Shown here: piece after piece, positions 18,551 through 24,544 of the stretch
Numbering within the stretch: position 1 is the stretch's first letter
How the letters are laid out: every line of letters starts with the position of its first letter
Source: Daldinia sp. FL1419
Lineage: Eukaryota; Ascomycota; Sordariomycetes; Xylariales; Hypoxylaceae
DNA length: 24,544 nucleotides
NCBI GenBank assembly: GCA_025201765.1
Contig: MU623630.1
Location: forward strand, 1 to 24,544
Reading direction: 5' to 3'
Program-made: the position numbers and the translations under genes
Notes under the pieces: model-generated
Told to the model about the DNA's origin: nothing
The model's input: the letters and a program-made list of their open reading frames with translations, nothing else
Databases searched by the model: none

Positions 18551-21040
18551 TATGAAGTACCTCTACCAATTCCCTTAGCATCTTTATCAATATCCTTTAT
18601 AAATATTATATAATAAGATCTTTTTATTATTAAATTATTTAATATAAATTAAGAAATATTATCTATTTAATTGATCAACTTAGAGATTATAAATAAAATA
18701 TTATATAGAAAGTAGGTGTTAATTAAATAGGTTAATAGTTATTTATTTATTTAATTTTAAAAAGTTATTAAAATATAGGTTTAAAATGAAATATATATTA
18801 AAAATCATTAATATATACATAATTAGATGAAAGGAGTATTTATTGGTCCTTATTATAATAATAATAGTTATAATCCCAGTTAGGAATATATATTGAATTA
18901 ATTAAATTTTTTTATTATATTTTACTTTAAATTGTATATATATAAATAATAATTAATAATTAGATTATTATATTTATTATATAATAATATTTTAATATTA
19001 TTATCCTTTTTTTTTTTTATGTTTAAAAAGAAAATATTTTCTTTGTTAATTTTTGATTATTATATTTATTAATTATTAAGAAATTTTTTAATTATATCCT
19101 TATAAATAGGAGGTATATAATTAATTTAAACATAAAGGAATTAAAATTTTGGAATCCAAAAATTATATTTAATTATAATATGAAAATAATTGTTGTAATT
19201 GTTTTTATTAAGAATAATATAATATTCAAAAAATAGTTATATATTAGTATAGTTTTTAGAATTAAATGATTGGAAATATTTTTTATAAAGTTTGTAAAAA
19301 AACTTTATTTAGATAAATAAAAGCCTAAACCATCAAATCTTGTATATAATAAGAATTAATTAAGATTTTGGTTATATATTTGCTAATAGGATTATTTTTA
19401 CAAATATTGATATGTATAATAGATTATTTAAATAATTGTAGTAGAATAATATTGTAATAATAAAGATAATAAGGATTATTTTTTTAAACATTAATATTAA
19501 TAATTTTTTAATAAATGTATTAATTAACTTTAATATTGCCTAAGATTTTAAATTTCATTATATTAAACATTTAGATGATTTAATTAGTTAGGAATTATTT
19601 AAACTATTTTAAAAAAATTTATAAGATGATGGAAATCAAGGAGAGAACCATTAATATGTGTAACTAATTTCCAGTATTTCTTAAATCTATTTATATTATT
19701 AACTTAATCAAATTGTATTATAAGAGTACAATTAAATGATAGATCAAATGTAGGTATGAGGCCTCTAATCTTTTTAATGTTTATATTTAATTAAGGAAAT
19801 AGGTTCTTATATTTAACTAATTTATTATATTTAATTGGATAAATAGTATTTGTAAGGGTCTATAAAGATTTATAATAATCTAATTATGTTGTTGTAAATA
19901 TTAAGGGATCTTAAAATTGATGAAATTATTATACTATTAATTGAATACTAATTTAATGTTATAGGGTACTATTAATGGTAATTAATGATTAGTAATAATA
20001 TTGATATTAAATATATGTTGTATGAATTACTTTAACCTAATTAGGTAGAATATAAACTTGTAAAAGACAAAATTATATTATAAAGGGGTGATTAATTCAA
20101 TTTATAACCAATTAAATTAATAAGTCAATTATATTAAAGAACAAATGATTATAACACTTCAGAAACTAGGAAGCCAATTCTTAAAGAATTATATATAATG
20201 CCTTAAATCATTTAGAGAGATAATTAAACTTATAGATTTTAATGTATTTATATATCATATATAATTAAATATAAGTTATACAAATTATTATTTATAATTA
20301 ATAATAATAATTATTATAAAAAATTTAACAATTATATAAAATCATTAATTGAATTAGTAATAATATAAATGATTAATAATTTAGTATTAATATTAATAAT
20401 TAATAAATTTTTTGAATTAATTAAAAGTAATAACCTATTACTAAAGTAGATATCTTAAAAGAAAATGTTTAAAATAAATAAAGCCATTTATCTACCTAAG
20501 AACAAACCAATCAAAATAAATAATATAAAAAAAATAATAAATATATATTAAAATTAACCTTAAACAATATTCTTAAAAATTTATAATTAAATAATTATAA
20601 TTATAATATATGGATTATAAAATATTATTTATTTTTAAAAAAAAAGAATTTAACTTATATATATAATTTAAAAAAATATTAATAAAATTAACAATTAGAT
20701 TGTAATCAAATATATTGTTAGAATGGTTAAAATAGGAAGAATTTGAATAAGTTTTTAATTGTATATAATTTAATAATAATAATTGATCAATCAACCAAAC
20801 ATACGAACAAGATTAAAGAACGTTAAATAAAGTTAAGAAATATTTAAAGATTAAAGAGTAGGAATATAACAATTAAGAGACTTAGGGAACTAAAATTTTT
20901 CTTTTAATTTATATAGAATTTGATTAATTTTTTTACTATATTTCCAATTCTTTTTATTAAGATTAATTTGTTAAATAAGTAATATTATCAATTTTAGGAA
21001 ATTTTAAATCAGGATAATATAATTTAAATCTTTTAAAATT
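18551..21040. other. AT-rich DNA, nothing recognised
   Basis: Nearly 2.5 kb of AT-rich sequence with stops in every frame. The less decayed patches (around 19615-19680, 19750-19790 and 20150-20190) look like old coding or element sequence, but I could not match them convincingly to a transposase or polymerase. A T tract at about 19007-19018 and scattered A/T homopolymers are the only other features. Confidence 0.5.
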
Positions 21041-21328
21041 TATATATTCTTTTAGATATAAATAGGCCTTTAATAATTATTTTTTCATTTAATCAATTTA
21101 AGTTCTTCATAATTCTTTCAGATTTTCTTTTATAAAGTTTTATTTAAATAATATATGTATCTTTTATCTATAACCTCTAGTATGCACTATTATTGTTAAA
21201 TAATTACATTTATTAATCCTTTTATTTAATCATTTTATTACCCTTTTTAGAATATAAATACCTTATATCTTCTATATTTATACAACCTTTGGCTTATTAT
21301 GGAATAATTGAAGTGTAGGGCATATCTT
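21041..21328 (+). mobile_element. TTGAA element, 5'-truncated copy
   Basis: A plus copy that begins just before the TATA-like module (CTTTTAGATATAAATAGGCC) and runs through the CTTATTATGG and GAAGTGTAGGGCATATC modules. The normal terminus is missing: at 21329 it passes directly into a minus-oriented copy. Strong C and G loss. Confidence 0.65.
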
Positions 21329-21621
21329 AAAAAAGGTAATAGAATAATTAGGTAAAGGAAATATTATATGTAATTGTTTGAAAATAGTAGCATTTTATAG
21401 GAGGATATATTTAAAAGAGGGTAAAAGAATATATATTATTGTACAAAACTTTATGAAAAAATTGGTTATGTAGAACCTAAAGAGCCTGAATTGATCAAAC
21501 AAGAAAGACAATTCTTAAGGGTTTATTTATTTCTAAAAAAAACTATAGAAACCTAAGAAATCTGGCTTTAAAGAGCTTTATAAGGTAACATTTATTATAT
21601 AAATACATTATATTAATTCAT
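21329..21621 (-). mobile_element. TTGAA element, truncated copy
   Basis: A minus copy lacking the hairpin-bearing end. It starts in the AATAGAATAATTAGGTAAAG module and includes AGAACCTAAAGAGCCTGAATT and ATTCTTAAGGGTTTATTTAT. It ends ATTCAT, followed by TA. It forms a head-to-head pair with the preceding plus copy. A further partial minus copy continues to about 21757. Confidence 0.65.
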
Positions 21622-21813
21622 TATAATAAATTTAAGTTTACTATATAAAACTTAAGTTAATTAAATAAAAAAATAACTTTTAAAGGTTTATTTATATTTA
21701 AAAGAATTATAGAGACCTTAGAAGGGTTGACTATAAGAAGGTTAATAAGGTCTTTATCTAGGATGAAGTCCAGTATATTATACTGAAATTTTCTAATAAA
21801 TTACTATGTGAAA

Positions 21814-21917
21814 TTGATAAGAAATTGATAACAAATTAATAAATAATTAATAATAATTGATAAGAGCTGATAAAAGTTGATAAGAGTTGATAAAGTGGTT
21901 GATAAGTTGATAAGAGG
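21814..21917 (+). repeat. GATAA-rich minisatellite
   Basis: Eight GATAA words occur in about 100 bases, mostly as TTGATAAGAG or TTGATAAAAG units of 9-15 bp, close to the left 14 bp inverted repeat. GATAAG is the core bound by fungal GATA factors, but arrays of short words near transposon ends can also be transposase sites. No use is demonstrated. Confidence 0.6.
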
Positions 21918-21984
21918 TAAAAAACCATATTAAAAATTTAAAGTTTAAGAAAATATTTATGATTGGGTGTATTTTTATTTGAGT

Positions 21985-23467
21985 TAATTAAATAGGAAAT
22001 AACTTATTTATATTAAATTTAAGTTTTAATAGCTCTTGTAAAATATGTCTTAACCCTACACTTTTATTATATAAAATTTTATGGTTTTAAAAATTAATAA
22101 TTTTATCTTTAAAAATTTAAATTGATTAAATAGGAAAATAACTTTTAAAAACCTTTAATAGCTCCTGCAAAACATACCCTGCAATTTATTGTACAAATCT
22201 TTATAAAAAAACTAATAATTTTATATTTGAGAACTGGAGCTGATCAAATAAGAAAACAACTTCTAAAGGCTTATTTATATTAAATGTAAATTTTAATAGT
22301 TCTTACAGAATATGCCCTATAGTTTTATTGTACAAAACTCTATAGAAAATTGATGATTTTATATTTGAAAACTTGAATTGATTAGATTAGAAAACAATTT
22401 TTGGAGGTTTATTTATGTTGAATATGAGCTTTAATTTAATAGGAGTTTTTGCAGGATATACCCTAACCCTACATTTTTATCGTACAAATTTTTATGGAAA
22501 AATTAACGATTCTATCCTTAAGAAATTGAGTTGATTAGATTGGAAAATAATTTCTGAAGGTTTATTTATTTGAATAGGAGTTTTAATTGCTTTTGCAGGA
22601 TATATCCTGCATTTTATTGTATAAATCTCTATAAAAAACTAACGATTTTATGTTTGAAAATTTGAGTTGATTAGATAGGAAAATAATATCTGAAGGCCTA
22701 TATATTGAATATGAGTTCTAATTGAATAAAAGTTTTAATTAAACAGGAGCTCCTGTAGGACATACCTTGTAGTTTTATCGTACAAAACTCTATAAAAAAT
22801 TGATGATTTTATGTTTGAGAATTTGAATTGATTAGATAGGAAAATAACTTCTAAGGGCCTATTTATGTTAAATATAAATTTTAATTAAATAATGAATAGG
22901 AGTTGTAATAACTCCTGCAAGATATACCTTGCATCTTAATTAACCTATAATAAGTCAAAGGTTATATAAGTTTGAGGATATAAGGTAACTATATTTTAAA
23001 GAGAATAGAGCGATTGGGTAGAAGAATAGATATATATAATTGCTTACTAATGGTAGCACATTTTAGGAGGATATCTTCGAAGGAGGAGATTAAAACTGTA
23101 TATTCTTATATAAAGACTCTATAAAGAAATTGAGCTATAGAATTTTATAAGCCTTTGTTGATCAAATAAGAAAAATAATTTTTGAGGGTTTATTTATATC
23201 TAAAAGAGTTGTGGAGATTTGGAGGGTTTGGCTCTAAGGAGGTTAATAAGGTTTTTATAGGAGAGTATTTATAACCTAATCATTTTATATTGGTTTAATA
23301 TAAACGTTAATAACTCCTGCAGGATATGCCTTGCAATTTTATTATATAAATCTTTATTGAAAATTGATAATTTTATAAGAATTTAAGTTAATTAGATAGG
23401 AAAATAATTTTTGAGGGTTTATTTATGTATTAAAAGCTTATAAAAACCTTAAAAAGGTTAGATTGGC
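21985..23467 (-). repeat. Tandem array 2 of TTGAA-element derivatives
   Basis: Units of about 130-155 bp, minus orientation, same design as array 1: AATAGGAGTTTTAATAGCTC, TGCAGGATATACCCTG, then a jump to TTTTATTGTACAAA, a TTGATTAGATAGGAAAATAA module and AAGGTTTATTTAT, then restart. Unit starts recur near 22028, 22158, 22293, 22450, 22588, 22748 and 22900. It retains more C and G than array 1 (CTCCTGCAAGATATACC at 22911). A complete copy (22892-23298) lies within. Confidence 0.75.
22892..23298 (-). mobile_element. TTGAA element, full-length copy inside array 2
   Basis: A 407 bp minus copy: ATGAATAGGAGTTGTAATAA at the start, GGTTTAA at the end, TA on both sides (22890-22891 and 23299-23300). 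All modules are present, including GATATCTTCGAAGGAGGAG and GTGGAGATTTGGAGGGTTTG. It is the best-preserved copy in the right half of the window. Confidence 0.8.
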
Positions 23468-23504
23468 GGACTTCATCCTAGTTTTATTACCCTAACTTAT
23501 TATT

Positions 23505-23810
23505 AAAAAAAAACTAATAATTCTATACTTAAGAATTTAAGTTGATTAAATAAGAAAATAATTCTTAAAGGCTTATTTATATATTAAAAAACCTATAGAA
23601 ACCTTACGAAGATTAACTCCATAAAAGTTAATAAAATCTTGTAGCTTTAATTATGTAATTATATTATTTAATTATATAATTACACTACAGCCTTTTATAA
23701 ACCTTCTTCCCTTTTTTTTTAAAAAAAAAAAAAACTTATGTAATTGGGGTGACTCAATTATAAAAATAATTAAAAAAGAAATTTAATTAAGAATATAAGA
23801 ATAATTTTAG
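23505..23810 (-). repeat. Array-end module, copy 2
   Basis: Counterpart of 13854-14130, with the same order of the last element unit, poly-T/poly-A tract, GTAATTGGGGTGACTCAATT and AAAAAAGAAATTTAATTAA. It differs by transitions and by a small tandem duplication of TAATTATAT-type sequence near 23655-23690. Confidence 0.7.
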
Positions 23811-24455
23811 GGTAATTTCAATTATATAATCATACTAATGCAATTCAATATTAATTATTTATATAAGATTTTATTTAAAAACTTAAGGATTATGTCAGCC
23901 CTTGGGGTGACCTCCAGTATAATAATTTTTAATGGTTGTATATTAGTAGGCATTTTAGACCTTTATTATAAGAGAAGGAAATATTATATGATTATTTAAT
24001 ATGTATATAAGGGCTTTAAATCTGTTAAATTTTAAATAGATAATTCACTTTCAAAGGATTTATAAATATATAAATTTTATTATATTTTTATATTCATTAT
24101 TTCCCTTCCCCCGGAATAACCTCTTTATAATGTAAAAATATTTTTATTATTTATTAAAAAAATAATAAAACCATTTTAATTCTTATTGTTACTTTATACC
24201 TAAATTATTACCATATTATTTTATAAAATTCAGATATTATAATATATTAAATATTAAATTATATTAAAATTTAATTATTTTTATTAAAAAATAAATTTTA
24301 ATAAAAATATAAGGTAAAATTAAAATTATAAAAATATAATTTAATTAAATAAATAATAAATAAGTTTTTTTCGGAATACAATTCCTATCCAAAACAAATA
24401 CTAAAAGATAGACCGGATACCTGTAATATATTCTAAATATATTAGAATAATAATA
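23811..24455. other. AT-rich DNA with small element fragments
   Basis: About 23815-23853 resembles the right end of a minus TTGAA element (AATCATACTAATGCAATTCAA). 23864-23918 is the second copy of the TGTCAGCCCTTGGGGTGACC segment seen at 10973-11028. A short C run (CCCTTCCCCCGG) lies near 24105-24116, and a GGAAT-ACA-ATTCC palindrome at about 24373-24385. No gene is seen. Confidence 0.5.

Positions 24456-24544
<89 letters not shown>
24456..24544. repeat. (AAT)n microsatellite, open at the window edge
   Basis: 89 bases of uninterrupted AAT repeats, about 30 units, continuing to the last base, so the true length is unknown. A few imperfect AAT units precede it from about 24446. Perfect repeats of this length are recent and unstable compared with the decayed DNA beside them. 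Confidence 0.95.

Larger units (their letters stand above)
21758..23481. mobile_element. Candidate 1.7 kb element bounded by a 14 bp inverted repeat
   Basis: CTAGGATGAAGTCC (21758-21771) recurs exactly inverted as GGACTTCATCCTAG (23468-23481). The match stops there. TTTAT-like bases lie outside both ends. The flanks appear to be the two halves of one minus TTGAA copy (AATAAGGTCTTTAT at the left, ATTACCCTAACTTATTA at the right), as expected if something inserted in it. The interior is mostly TTGAA-derived repeats, with no transposase. It could also be an inverted duplication junction. Confidence 0.45.

Noticed and set aside
1..24544. Mitochondrial or organelle DNA because of extreme AT content
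   Set aside because: Nested retrotransposon and MITEs, RIP-type transitions and a balanced-composition gene point to nuclear heterochromatin; no organelle gene was found.

Overview
The window looks like a heterochromatic, AT-rich block of a filamentous ascomycete genome. Almost all of it is very AT-rich, gene-free, and built from decayed transposable elements. Aligned repeat copies differ almost only by C-to-T and G-to-A transitions, the signature of repeat-induced point mutation (RIP) in Pezizomycotina. One island of balanced base composition (about 15721-17763) carries the only convincing gene. Species cannot be named from the sequence.

Layout. 1-1478 is unexplained AT-rich DNA. 1479-1878 is a copy of a ~400 bp inverted-repeat element, called here the TTGAA element. 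2062-2521 is a minisatellite-bearing repeat block, interrupted by a complete but dead minus-strand Ty3/gypsy retrotransposon (2522-8119: two 210 bp LTRs, RT, RNase H and integrase relics). The interrupted block resumes at 8120 and runs into a cluster of TTGAA elements in both orientations (8161-10900). A cleaner 425 bp MITE with 44 bp terminal inverted repeats sits inside that cluster (10077-10501). 11516-14010 is a tandem array of TTGAA-element derivatives. 14131-15720 is AT-rich and unexplained. The gene island follows. Directly 3' of it (17901-18409) is a second, uninterrupted copy of the 2062-2521 block, which preserves the empty target site of the retrotransposon. 18551-21040 is unexplained AT-rich DNA. 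21041-23810 is a second TTGAA-derived array, bracketed in part by an exact 14 bp inverted repeat. The window ends in an uncut (AAT)n microsatellite.

The gene (16178-17671, 497 residues) encodes a Ser/Pro-rich, mostly disordered protein with one compact, helix-prone core and basic clusters. It has no signal peptide, so it does not look like a secreted effector despite its setting. A final short exon (17701-17763) is possible. Its 5' region holds two upstream ORFs. No operon or functional partnership exists here: the rest is mobile DNA whose nesting gives a relative history. The repeat block and TTGAA elements came first, the gypsy insertion followed, RIP then decayed both, and the 425 bp MITE probably arrived late.
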